NCBI RefSeq assembly: GCF_030867385.1 | Contig: NZ_JAPFBJ010000004.1 | Span: 124,001 to 188,000, forward strand | Length of the DNA: 64,000 bases | Source: Sphingobium sp. DEHP117 | GTDB lineage: Bacteria > Pseudomonadota > Alphaproteobacteria > Sphingomonadales > Sphingomonadaceae | Direction: 5' to 3' | Shown here: positions 56,694-64,000 of the stretch, piece by piece | Position numbering within the stretch: position 1 is the stretch's first letter | How the letters are laid out: each line of letters starts with the position of its first letter | The notes under the pieces: generated by a model | Database searches by the model: none | What the model was told of the DNA's origin: nothing | The model's input: only the letters and a program-made list of their open reading frames with translations | Translations under genes and position numbers: made by a program

Positions 56694-57970
56694 CACTGAT
56701 TCCCCCCATTGGGCGCACGAGCGGTCAGTCGCTCCACTTGCGCGCGGGCATTCTGGTAATTGGCAAGCGCGTCGATCGCGGCGACCCGCGTTTCGGCGAG
56801 CGTGCGTTCAGCATCGAGCAATTCGAGCTGGCCGAACTTGCCCTCGCGATAGCCGATCCGCGCGATGCGGGCGGCCTCCTGTGCAGCCGCCAGCGCCGGC
56901 CCCGACGCCGCACGAGCCGTCGTTGCGGCATTGGCCGCCTGCGCCTGCGCGTCCGTGATCGCCTGTTCGATGTCGAGCGCGGTCACGCGGCGCTGCGCAT
57001 CCGCCTGGGTCCGCTGCGCGGTCGCCTGCGCAATCGCGGCGCGACCATTGTTGAACACCGGGATCGGGATCGACACGCTGAACACCGCCGCCATGTCGTT
57101 GGTCGCTTCCAGGCGGCGGATCGACGGCCCGACGTTCAGGTCAGGCACGCGATTGGCGCGCGCGAGCCGCACGCCGGCTTCGGCAATGGAGAAATCCGCG
57201 TTGGCTGCCGCCAGCGCGAGTGTGCCGGTCGTGTTGACCGGTGCCAACGGCCCATAGACGTTCACATCGGGAAGGCGATCGAGCAGCGTGTCATCGAGCA
57301 GGCCGTCGATCGGCCGTCCGATCCGACGCGCCAGATTGGCGCGGGCCGCCTCGGCCAAGCGAAGCTGCCGCTCCACATTGGCGTCGGCATTGATACGCGC
57401 GACATCCGCGCGCTGTTGCTCGAGTGGCGATGCCCGCCCTGCCTGCACGCGAACGCTCGCGGCCCGCAGCGCATCGCTGGCGATCCGGGCCTGATCGCGG
57501 GCTGTCATTACCCGGCGATCGGCCGCGACCGCTTCGACATAGAGCTGCGTTACCTGAAGCCGGACATCCGCCGCGATGATCGCGGCCTGGATCTCGGCCC
57601 GGGACAATTGCGCATTGGCGACCGCGACGCGGGCGCCGCGCTTGCCGCCTAGCTCGATCGGGATCGCAAAGCCGACCGTGGTTTCCGCGCTGCGGCCCCC
57701 CCGATACGGCCCGGAGCCGATGACATTCTCGACTTGGCCTTGAACCACCGGATTGGGCCGCAAGCCGGCGACTGTGCGACCTGCACGGGCCGCGTCGATT
57801 CCAGCTGTCGCCGCTTCCGCAGCAGGGGCCGAACCGCCCGCTGCACTGACCGCTTGGTCAAGCGTGTAGACCGGCGCATCCTGCGCAACAGGCGCGGACG
57901 GTCCGACCTGCGCCTGCGCCATCGTGGCGCAAGACGCTGCGGCCAGCATGGCCGCGAGGATACGATTCAT
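56693..57970 (-). CDS. czcC: CzcC-family outer-membrane factor
   Basis: The 425-residue protein has a signal peptide (MNRILAAMLAAASCATMAQA) and two long alpha-helical hairpins as in TolC, for example RAEIQAAIIAADVRLQVTQL and AQEAARIARIGYREGKFGQL. It forms the outer-membrane tunnel of the CzcCBA complex. It overlaps czcB in a TGATG junction and starts 60 bases after the upstream gene. Confidence 0.93.
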   Translation of the reverse strand: MNRILAAMLAAASCATMAQAQVGPSAPVAQDAPVYTLDQAVSAAGGSAPAAEAATAGIDAARAGRTVAGLRPNPVVQGQVENVIGSGPYRGGRSAETTVGFAIPIELGGKRGARVAVANAQLSRAEIQAAIIAADVRLQVTQLYVEAVAADRRVMTARDQARIASDALRAASVRVQAGRASPLEQQRADVARINADANVERQLRLAEAARANLARRIGRPIDGLLDDTLLDRLPDVNVYGPLAPVNTTGTLALAAANADFSIAEAGVRLARANRVPDLNVGPSIRRLEATNDMAAVFSVSIPIPVFNNGRAAIAQATAQRTQADAQRRVTALDIEQAITDAQAQAANAATTARAASGPALAAAQEAARIARIGYREGKFGQLELLDAERTLAETRVAAIDALANYQNARAQVERLTARAPNGGNQ

Positions 57971-58030
57971 GAAAATAGGACTCCTGACGATGATCGACAG
58001 GGGCGCGCCAACGCACGCCCAAATCGGACG

Positions 58031-58360
58031 TCAGGCTTGGGGGGGCCTCAAATGGACCATGCCGGTGCGGCCGTCGAGCGACGCAGAGGCGGAGATTGTC
58101 GGCTTGGGCACTGTGAGGACGGGGGTATATTCCATCGTCGTGCGCGCAGGCGCGCCGACGTCGTGTCCGTGACAATAATTGTGATGATGCGGGACATTCT
58201 TGTCCGAGTCCGATGGCACCTGATCGATGTCACCGGCGGTATGGACCGTGAACTCAACGCCCGCGATGCTTCCCCCCGCCAGATCGGCGGCATGGGCCAT
58301 GCCGGAGAAGCTGGTCAGGACCAGCATCAGGCATGTCAGGAAAGGCAAAAAGGCTCGCAC
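58031..58360 (-). CDS. Small periplasmic histidine-rich protein
   Basis: The start is GTG at 58360 after AGAGG. The 109-residue product begins with a signal peptide (RAFLPFLTCLMLVLTSFSGM) and contains NVPHHHNYCHGHDVG, a cluster of histidines and a cysteine suited to Zn, Co or Cu. It lies between FTR1 and czcC, so it may be a periplasmic metal carrier for the pump. I recognise no named family with confidence. Confidence 0.7.
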   Translation of the reverse strand: MRAFLPFLTCLMLVLTSFSGMAHAADLAGGSIAGVEFTVHTAGDIDQVPSDSDKNVPHHHNYCHGHDVGAPARTTMEYTPVLTVPKPTISASASLDGRTGMVHLRPPQA

Positions 58361-58400
58361 TAGCTTGCCTCTATCACGGAAGGGTTTTCATGTCATTGCA

Positions 58401-60368
58401 CTAATTCGAACCAAGGGTCACTGAGCCGGAACCCGAGCGGGATCGGTCGCGCCCGTTCCAGGCGAACCCGACCGCAATGGCGACCGCCATCAGGAGTTGC
58501 GCCAGCACCGATTGCCAAGTGGGAAACACGCCGAGCATCGACAGCCGTGGCACGTCCGCGAGCGGTGCGATGTTGATAAGGCCGGCTTCCTGGAGCGCGG
58601 CGACGCCTTTACCCGCCAGCACGACGGTCAGGACCGCCATGAGCCAGGAGCTATAGCGGAAGAACTGCGCGATCGGCAGCTTGCGACTGTAGCGAAGCAT
58701 GGCCCAAGCGATCAGGCTGAGCAGTCCAATCGCCGACCCGGCCCCCGCGAGAAGCATCCCGTTGTCACCTTGCGCCGAAAGCGCGGCATAGAACAGGATC
58801 GTCTCGAAGACCTCGCGATAAACTACGACGAACGCCAGCCCGAACAGGAACCAGCCCGACCCGCCCGAGAGCGCCCGCGACATCTTCTCGCGAATATAGC
58901 GCTGCCACTGATCGGCCTGCGCCTTGCCGTGCATCCAAATCCCGACCGAGAGCAGCACGACCGCGGCGAACAGCGAGCCAAACCCTTCCGTCAGCTCCCG
59001 GCTCGCACCGCTGATCCCGATCGCATAGGTGGCGACCGCCCAGGTGATCCCGCCCGCGATGATCGCGCTGACCCAGCCGCCATGCACGTACCGCAGCGCC
59101 TCGCCGCGCTCGGCTTTACGCAGGAACGCGATCATGGCGACAACGATGAGCAGGGCTTCGAGCCCTTCACGCAGCAGGATCGTGAACGCGCCCAGGAACG
59201 TGGACGCTTCGGTGGCGGCATCAGGCGCGAGCGCCGCTTCCGCATCGTCGAAAAGGCCGCCCAGTACTGCGACCTTCTCCGCGAGATCATCGGGCGACGC
59301 GCCCCGGTCGATCGAGGCGCGGAACTCCCCCATCGCGCCCTCGATTCGACCCATCAGCGTCGCGTCGCGCGCGGTGAGTGTTGGCTCGATCGGCTCGAAC
59401 CCATCGAGATAGGCCGACAGCGCCAGCTCTTTCGCCATGCGCGCATCGCCGCGCCGCGCAGCCGCCACGCTTTCGGCGAGTTTGGCGCGGGCGACCGCGA
59501 GCGAGCCGGGAGCCTGTTGTATCACCTGTTCGGGATGACGACGCAGGAACGCGAGCACTGGGTCAGCCTTGGCGTCGCCGATCGCCGCGCCGAGCGCGGC
59601 CGGGGTGAGCGCGACCAGGGTTTTCAGGTCCGGAATGCGCCGGCGAAGGGTCGGGTCGGATTTCCAAAGCCGCTCGCCTTCGCGCGCCTGCGCATCCGTG
59701 AAGGCGAAGCTCCCGGCTCGGAATGCTAACGCCCAGCGCTGATCGTTGGGCAGATCGGCGAAGCTCTGCATCGCGGTCCCGTCGATGCCTTGCGTCACCA
59801 CCTGATAGAGCGCGAACACGCTGCGCTGGCGCGCGCGCTCGGCATCGGTGAAAGCAATCGGGGGCGTAGCGAGCTTGGCGGCGTCAGGGCCACGGCCGTT
59901 GCCCGTCATCCCGTGGCAGGACGCGCAGGATTGTCGGAACAGTGCATCGCTGGAGACGAGGTTCGGAGCCTTATCGGGCGCGAGCGGCACCGGGTAGGCG
60001 CGCAACAGATCGGCCGCGAGCCCGTGCGCCAATGTTGCCACCTGTTCAGTCGGTCCCTTTTCCGCGATCACCGCCTGGAGGTTGGCAGCCCGCTGGATGA
60101 GGGCTTGACGCTCCGGCTTCGCCGGCAGGCCCTGAAGCCGTGTCGAGACCGACGCGGCGAACTCCGTCATCTCGGCATATTCCGACGTGCTCTTGATCCG
60201 ACCGTTGGCGACCGCGCCGCCATAATCGACGGCCATATAGTCGAGCAGCCGCCATGCGGTTTGCACGTCGCCGGGTTCGGCGATTGCCGCAGCAGGGATC
60301 AGCAGCGCCGCGAGCGCGGAGAGCAGCCGCAACGAGAGCATTGCCCGGATCAACGCGAGCAGACGCAC
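58401..60368 (-). CDS. FTR1-family permease fused to a cytochrome c-like domain (GTG start)
   Basis: The 655-residue protein has a signal sequence, a helical periplasmic part and a cytochrome c motif CASCH at 148-152, then a membrane part with LREGLEALLIVVAMIAFL (the REGLE iron motif of FTR1) and YREVFETILFYAALS, a second acidic motif. Such fusions import ferric iron after oxidation or act with a cupredoxin. The GTG start at 60368 overlaps the stop of the CDF gene (TAGTG) and follows GGGAGAG. Iron uptake genes in a Zn/Co efflux operon may counter iron starvation caused by the metals. Confidence 0.88.
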   Translation of the reverse strand: MRLLALIRAMLSLRLLSALAALLIPAAAIAEPGDVQTAWRLLDYMAVDYGGAVANGRIKSTSEYAEMTEFAASVSTRLQGLPAKPERQALIQRAANLQAVIAEKGPTEQVATLAHGLAADLLRAYPVPLAPDKAPNLVSSDALFRQSCASCHGMTGNGRGPDAAKLATPPIAFTDAERARQRSVFALYQVVTQGIDGTAMQSFADLPNDQRWALAFRAGSFAFTDAQAREGERLWKSDPTLRRRIPDLKTLVALTPAALGAAIGDAKADPVLAFLRRHPEQVIQQAPGSLAVARAKLAESVAAARRGDARMAKELALSAYLDGFEPIEPTLTARDATLMGRIEGAMGEFRASIDRGASPDDLAEKVAVLGGLFDDAEAALAPDAATEASTFLGAFTILLREGLEALLIVVAMIAFLRKAERGEALRYVHGGWVSAIIAGGITWAVATYAIGISGASRELTEGFGSLFAAVVLLSVGIWMHGKAQADQWQRYIREKMSRALSGGSGWFLFGLAFVVVYREVFETILFYAALSAQGDNGMLLAGAGSAIGLLSLIAWAMLRYSRKLPIAQFFRYSSWLMAVLTVVLAGKGVAALQEAGLINIAPLADVPRLSMLGVFPTWQSVLAQLLMAVAIAVGFAWNGRDRSRSGSGSVTLGSN

Positions 60369-60994
60369 TACCGCTCTCCCAATTCGCGCCGAGCGCCAGT
60401 GACGATTTCATAAGCGGAGTGGAGGAACAGGAGGGCGATGAGGCCGGCGACGGCGAGGTCCGGCCAGGCGCTTCCTGTCCACGCCACCAGACCGGCCGCG
60501 GCGATCACCGCCACGTTGGCGAGCGCGTCGTTGCGGCTGAACAGCCAGATCGCGCGAACATTGGCGTCCCCTTCCCGGAAACGCGCAAGCACCAAGGCGG
60601 ACACGACATTGATCGCGAGCGCGACAACGCCGATTGTGCCCATCAGTTCGGCATCGGGCGCGGTTGCGTTCAGGGCGCGCCAAATCGCGAAACCGATTAC
60701 GCCCACGCCAAGCGCACCGAGAAACAACCCCTGCGTCAGCGCGACCTTTGCCCTCGCCCGTGCGGACCAGGCAAGCGCGAGAAGACCGATAAGGCTGATC
60801 GACCCGTCCCCGAGAAAATCGAGGGAATCCGCTTTCAGCGCTTGGCTATCGGCGATGAACCCGCCGAACAGCTCGGCGACTCCGAAGCCGAGGTTGAGCA
60901 CCACGACGGTCAGCAGCGCACGGCGATAGGCCGGATCGGTTTGCGCGCGCGCGGGCTCCCCGTGGCACCCGCAGCTTTCGGTAGAAGCATTCAT
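60368..60994 (-). CDS. CDF-type cation transporter, first gene of the metal operon
   Basis: The 208-residue protein begins MNASTESCGCHGEPARAQTD with a Cys/His pair at the N-terminus that could bind metal, then six membrane segments, with DSLDFLGDGSISLIGLLAL (segment 2) and LFSRNDALANVAVIAAAGL (segment 5). It lacks the usual cytoplasmic C-terminal domain, like the second CDF of this operon. The start at 60994 follows AAGGAAGG. It is directly downstream of a MerR-type promoter (61002-61032). Confidence 0.87.
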   Translation of the reverse strand: MNASTESCGCHGEPARAQTDPAYRRALLTVVVLNLGFGVAELFGGFIADSQALKADSLDFLGDGSISLIGLLALAWSARARAKVALTQGLFLGALGVGVIGFAIWRALNATAPDAELMGTIGVVALAINVVSALVLARFREGDANVRAIWLFSRNDALANVAVIAAAGLVAWTGSAWPDLAVAGLIALLFLHSAYEIVTGARRELGER

Positions 60995-61001
60995 GCGGCC
61001 T

Positions 61002-61032
61002 TCCTTACCACCTCCAGTCGCTGTAGAAGCAA
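61002..61032 (-). promoter_or_regulatory. MerR-type promoter of the metal operon
   Basis: On the minus strand, TTGCTT (61027-61032) and TAAGGA (61002-61007) are 19 bp apart. The spacer contains the dyad CTACAG-CGA-CTGGAG (61012-61026), one mismatch from perfect. It reads into the CDF gene at 60994 and lies between it and the divergent MerR-family gene. Confidence 0.8.
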
Positions 61033-61069
61033 GCGAAATGTGCGACACGTTCGCATAAGCAAGGATGGC

Positions 61070-61489
61070 ATGATGAAGCCGGTGATGATTGGGCAGCTCG
61101 CCAGCGAGACCTCGACGAAGGTGACGACGATCCGCTTTTATGAGTCGATCGGGTTGCTCCGATCCGCCCCTCGCACGGCGTCGGGTCGCAGAACCTACGA
61201 TGCCAGTGACATTGAGCGTTTGCACTTCATCCGCAACGGTCGCCGGCTTGGCTTCTCCGTCGACGAGATCCGTTCGTTGATGGGGCTGGCGCAGAACCCG
61301 GACCAGGATTGTGGTGCCGCCTCAGCTATCGCTGCTCAGCACCTCAAGGATGTGGAGGAGAGACTGGCGCAACTCGCGGTGTTGCGGGATGAGTTGGCAA
61401 TGCTCAGCCAGAGCTGCACCAAGGCGCGCATGGCCGATTGTCGGATCATGAAGGCGATCGGCAAAGGCCACCCTCAAGCCGATCAATAA
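61070..61489 (+). CDS. MerR-family metal-responsive regulator
   Basis: The 139-residue protein has the MerR helix-turn-helix (MKPVMIGQLASETSTKVTTI, RFYESIGLLRSAPRTASGRR) and a long dimer helix. Cysteines at about 81, 116 and 124 (DCGAAS, SCTKARMADC) match the metal site of ZntR/CadR/PbrR-type regulators. It should repress and, with metal, activate promoters with 19-20 bp spacers. The start at 61070 follows AAGGA; the next ATG at 61073 is equally possible. It diverges from the operon it likely controls. Confidence 0.9.
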   Translation: MMKPVMIGQLASETSTKVTTIRFYESIGLLRSAPRTASGRRTYDASDIERLHFIRNGRRLGFSVDEIRSLMGLAQNPDQDCGAASAIAAQHLKDVEERLAQLAVLRDELAMLSQSCTKARMADCRIMKAIGKGHPQADQ

Positions 61490-62685
61490 TAATCGGCCAG
61501 CCTGAGCTCGCGCACATCACCCGAGGCCATCGTCAGCTTTACGAGGGTGCCAGCAGGCCGGGAGCGCACTTGCCAGAGCTCCCCACGCGTATAGTTCGCA
61601 TCGATCGAATGGCCGTTCACCGCCACGATCCGGTCGCCGACCGCCCAGCCAGCCTTTTCCGCGGGACTGTTCGCCGCCACATGAACAACGGTGAGCGCCG
61701 TTGGTGAGGCTGCGAGGCCAAGGCCGCTACGGTCCTTCAGCATCGGCAGGCGACGACGAGGACCGAGTGGCCGGAGCCACACGAATCCGGCGGTCACGTC
61801 GAACACCACGTCGAATTGAGCGATCAGCGGTAGGCCGACATTGCCAACCGTGCTGGTGGAGAGCCAAGCTCTCATCCCGAGTGTGGGGACGTTCGAGACG
61901 CCAAGCCCTTCGATGTTGATGTTCTGGATCGTGAAAGCATCGTTGATACGCACACCATCGACGCCGCCGATCGCCGCGGTCGAGACGAGCTTCCCGTTCA
62001 ACAGCCCTTGATCGCGGGCATAGGCCGACGAGAGCATCAGCGCGGCCGAGCTGCCAAGATCGATCATCAAGGGCACGGGAGGCAAACCCGAGACGGAAGC
62101 TCGAATGAACAGCTCCTGCTTGGCACCGCGCCCGAGCGCGACAGCGCGCCAGTCGGGACCGGCGAGAAACGTGCCTGACTTGACGACCGCCATACGCCTT
62201 TTCGCGAAATCGAGCGCGATGCAGCTACCCGTGAACATATCGGCACCGAGGAGGATATCGATCGGTCGTCCGAAGGCCGCCGACACTGAACTCAGATCAC
62301 CAACGACGGCAAAGGGTAAGCGACGGGTTTCGCGGGCGAGCTGTACGTCGATGTCGCGGACCAGCAGCACCGGGGCCTTGGCGCTCAGCCCGCTAATCAT
62401 GCGCCGCTCACCATCGTTCAAGCCGAGCTTCGCCGCGAGCGCCGTGCTCATGATCGACGCGCCGCTGCCACTGTCGAGCACCGCCCGCACCGGCACTCCG
62501 CGCACTTGTGCCGAAACAAGGAGGGTATCACCCGTGCCGACTTCCAGCGGCTCCCATTCGAGGTGAGCCGCACCGAAGTTCCACGAGCCCGCAGACCGGG
62601 AAGTCTGTCGCGCGAGCGTTGGAGAACCGAGCACCAAGCCGGTTCCACAGGCCACCAGCCGCGCCACTAATGAGCGTCGAGACAT
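61483..62685 (-). CDS. Retroviral-type aspartic protease with C-terminal PDZ domain
   Basis: The 400-residue protein has a signal-like N-terminus (SLVARLVACGTGLVLGSPTL), two aspartic protease repeats (RAVLDSGSGASIMSTALAAK and PLMIDLGSSAALMLSSAY), each with the catalytic D-S/L-G, and a PDZ domain (NSPAEKAGWAVGDRIVAVNG). It should be exported and act in the periplasm. It overlaps the MerR gene end by seven bases, tail to tail. A second MerR-type promoter stands 70-95 bases upstream of its start, so it is probably induced by the same metals. Confidence 0.85.
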   Translation of the reverse strand: MSRRSLVARLVACGTGLVLGSPTLARQTSRSAGSWNFGAAHLEWEPLEVGTGDTLLVSAQVRGVPVRAVLDSGSGASIMSTALAAKLGLNDGERRMISGLSAKAPVLLVRDIDVQLARETRRLPFAVVGDLSSVSAAFGRPIDILLGADMFTGSCIALDFAKRRMAVVKSGTFLAGPDWRAVALGRGAKQELFIRASVSGLPPVPLMIDLGSSAALMLSSAYARDQGLLNGKLVSTAAIGGVDGVRINDAFTIQNINIEGLGVSNVPTLGMRAWLSTSTVGNVGLPLIAQFDVVFDVTAGFVWLRPLGPRRRLPMLKDRSGLGLAASPTALTVVHVAANSPAEKAGWAVGDRIVAVNGHSIDANYTRGELWQVRSRPAGTLVKLTMASGDVRELRLADYY

Positions 62686-62752
62686 ACCGATTGCTTCAAC
62701 ACGGGCCGTCAAAAAGCCACCTCCAGCCCCCCGTCCGCAGGAGAGCAAATTG

Positions 62753-62783
62753 CGGTTACATGCTCCAGCCACTGGAGGAGCAA
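62753..62783 (-). promoter_or_regulatory. Second MerR-type promoter, upstream of the protease gene
   Basis: On the minus strand TTGCTC (62778-62783) and TAACCG (62753-62758) are 19 bp apart, with the perfect dyad CTCCAG-CCA-CTGGAG at 62763-62777. Its geometry and half-sites match the promoter at 61002-61032. Confidence 0.75.
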
Positions 62784-62974
62784 GTGCTTTTGGTGCGCCC
62801 GAAAATCCTCAGAAGCGCTTGGAGAACTTTAGATGAAGGATGGTGCAGACCGCTTAGATGCCTTCCCGATAACGAACGGTTCCGGGGGACGCTGGGCCGA
62901 TCGGGACCGCGAACGGTGTAAACGCTCGCGCTAAGTGGCGGCATTCTGATCGCGCTATTTGTCGGCGAGCGTCG
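62784..62974. other. Gene-free stretch before the resolvase
   Basis: I see no gene, terminal repeat or promoter here. It is the edge between the metal island and the resolvase/transposase region. Confidence 0.45.
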
Positions 62975-63547
62975 CTACGCGGCTACCGGCTTGGTCTCGG
63001 CCGATCGCACATAGGCGTAGAGTTTTGGCTTGGAGATGCCGAGCATCGAGCAAATCTTGGCGATCGGCATCGTGTTCTCGTGGTAGAGCCTGACGGGCAG
63101 GTCGCGCTTGTCCTTGCCGAGTGCGGCCGGCCGGCCACCCTTCTTGCCGCGAGCGCGGGCTGCGGTGAGACCGGCCTGGGTCCGCTCGCGGATCAGGTTG
63201 CGCTCGAACTCCGCCAATGCCCCGAACAGGTGGAAGGTAAGCTTGCCCGACGTGGTGGTCGTGTCGATCGCCTCGTGCAGGCTCAGCAGCCCGACCTTTT
63301 CCTCGTCGAGGTAGGTCATCCATCCGATCAGATCACGGAGCGAGCGGCCGAGCCTGTCGAGGCGCCAGACCACCAGTGTGTCGCCGGCGCGAAGCAGCTC
63401 CTTCACCTTTTCCAATCCAGGGCGAGCGGCAGTCGCCCCGGAGGCCTTGTCGGTGATGACCTTCTCGCAGCCGGCAGCCTTCAGCGCATCACGCTGGAGG
63501 TCCAGGTTCTGCTCGGCGGTCGATACGCGGGCGTAACCGATTTTCAT
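62975..63547 (-). CDS. tnpR: Serine resolvase/invertase, Tn3 TnpR type
   Basis: The 190-residue protein starts MKIGYARVSTAEQNLDLQRD; the serine in ARVST is catalytic. WRLDRLGRSLRDLIGWM and ERNLIRERTQAGLTAARARG are the other signature regions. The C-terminal helix-turn-helix (MPIAKICSMLGISKPKLYAY) binds res. Resolvases separate cointegrates made by Tn3- or Tn402/Tn5053-like transposons. It diverges from a Mu/TniA-type gene, with about 190 bases between that could hold the res site. Confidence 0.95.
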   Translation of the reverse strand: MKIGYARVSTAEQNLDLQRDALKAAGCEKVITDKASGATAARPGLEKVKELLRAGDTLVVWRLDRLGRSLRDLIGWMTYLDEEKVGLLSLHEAIDTTTTSGKLTFHLFGALAEFERNLIRERTQAGLTAARARGKKGGRPAALGKDKRDLPVRLYHENTMPIAKICSMLGISKPKLYAYVRSAETKPVAA

Positions 63548-63738
63548 GCGTAGGGCCGGTGGCGCCCCGATCGGGCGCGGTTTGGGAAGAAAGTCGTCAT
63601 CGGCAGGTCTATGTTGCCCTAGTTTTCTTTACCGGGTAGATTTACGTCGAACAGGCCGGTTTGGCAACGCGAGCGGACTCGCATGGCGATGGGCAGGCAA
63701 ATCTCCGTTTTCCTTACCTGCGACACGGACCGTCGGCG
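63548..63738. promoter_or_regulatory. Intergenic region, candidate res site
   Basis: About 190 bases lie between the divergent resolvase and transposase genes, the usual place for res. It is AT-richer around 63617-63655 (ttttctttaccgggtagatt). I could not identify three clear subsites by eye. Confidence 0.35.
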
Positions 63739-64000
63739 GTGACGCATCCGGCGCTTGTCCCGCCGCTGGCGATCGAGCGCTACCGCGTCCTTGAACCGCA
63801 CCTCGCCGATGGCATCCCGCTCGCGGACCTCGCCCGCACCGGCACGCTGAGCGAGCGGACGTTGCAGCGCTGGCTCGGGCGCTACCGTGCCGAAGGACTT
63901 GCCGGTCTCGCGCGTCTGCCGCGCAACGATCGGGGCAGGCTGCACCTGCCGGAACATCTGGTCGAACTGACCCGCACTCTCGCCACCAAGCGCCCGCGAC
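63739..64000 (+). CDS. Partial Mu/TniA-type transposase (N-terminus)
   Basis: A GTG at 63739 opens a frame that runs off the right edge: it reads HPALVPPLAIERYRVLEPHL and LADLARTGTLSERTLQRWLG, then YRAEGLAGLARLPRNDRGR. This is the N-terminal helix-turn-helix part of DDE transposases of the Tn552/TniA/Mu group, frequent in sphingomonads. The DDE domain is beyond the window. A frame starting ATG at 63682 is too short to be the gene. Confidence 0.7.
   Translation, partial: MTHPALVPPLAIERYRVLEPHLADGIPLADLARTGTLSERTLQRWLGRYRAEGLAGLARLPRNDRGRLHLPEHLVELTRTLATKRPR

Overview
The window looks like a large conjugative plasmid, or a plasmid-like integrated element, of a sphingomonad-type alphaproteobacterium (Sphingobium, Novosphingobium or Sphingomonas). 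The grounds are high GC, a MucR-family regulator, two DUF736 genes, a MobF relaxase with a TrwB/TraD-type coupling protein, a PRTRC (ParB-related, ThiF-related) cassette, and IS6100 next to a mer operon. There are no rRNA genes, credible tRNA genes, CRISPR arrays or replication initiator. All family names come from reading the translated sequence, not from a database search.

Layout. (1) 1-6.8 kb: transfer region on the minus strand (DUF2726-like fragment, MobF relaxase, coupling protein, ribbon-helix-helix protein), with a dyad-rich gap at 6.06-6.54 kb that is the best oriT candidate. (2) 6.8-13.4 kb: small plasmid genes, mostly minus strand, including a DUF2493 protein and an SSB. Several are separated by unusually elaborate inverted repeats that recur as families. 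(3) 13.8-17.7 kb: a metabolic-looking block (PhnA-like protein, GTP-type PEP carboxykinase, XRE regulator, SulP permease). (4) 17.9-28.8 kb: a long minus-strand series of mostly uncharacterised plasmid genes, two DUF736 genes in 591-bp direct repeats, a PIN/Phd toxin-antitoxin pair and a GHKL ATPase. (5) 29.1-35.9 kb: a MucR-like regulator with a long Lys/Ala/Pro tail, then the PRTRC cassette (ThiF, A, B, F, a small ORF, C, E, ParB). (6) 36-46.2 kb: mobile region. An IS110-family element splits a DUF3768 gene; a PP-loop gene follows; IS6100 cuts off merR; merTPA is intact; then come a full Tn3-family transposase and a fragment of a second. (7) 46.3-62.7 kb: a metal-resistance island. Thirteen minus-strand genes run from a CDF exporter through FTR1, CzcCBA, SRPBCC, two MliC-like lipoproteins, ZIP, a second CDF and a P1B-4 ATPase to a HAD hydrolase. 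A divergent MerR-family gene and an aspartic protease-PDZ gene lie upstream. (8) 63-64 kb: a serine resolvase and the start of a Mu/TniA-type transposase.

How it fits together. The left half is plasmid backbone (transfer, partition-like ParB, SSB, toxin-antitoxin), and the right half is cargo for mercury and divalent cations. The MerR-family gene at 61.07 kb probably controls two promoters with the same dyad and 19-bp spacer, one for the metal operon and one for the protease gene. The least explained material is non-coding: four related hairpins upstream of four plasmid genes, two 14-bp hairpins with the same seven-base loop but compensated stem changes, and ribosome-binding sites buried in stems. 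With the PRTRC cassette, which has the parts of a ubiquitin-like pathway, these are the best candidates for undescribed biology here.
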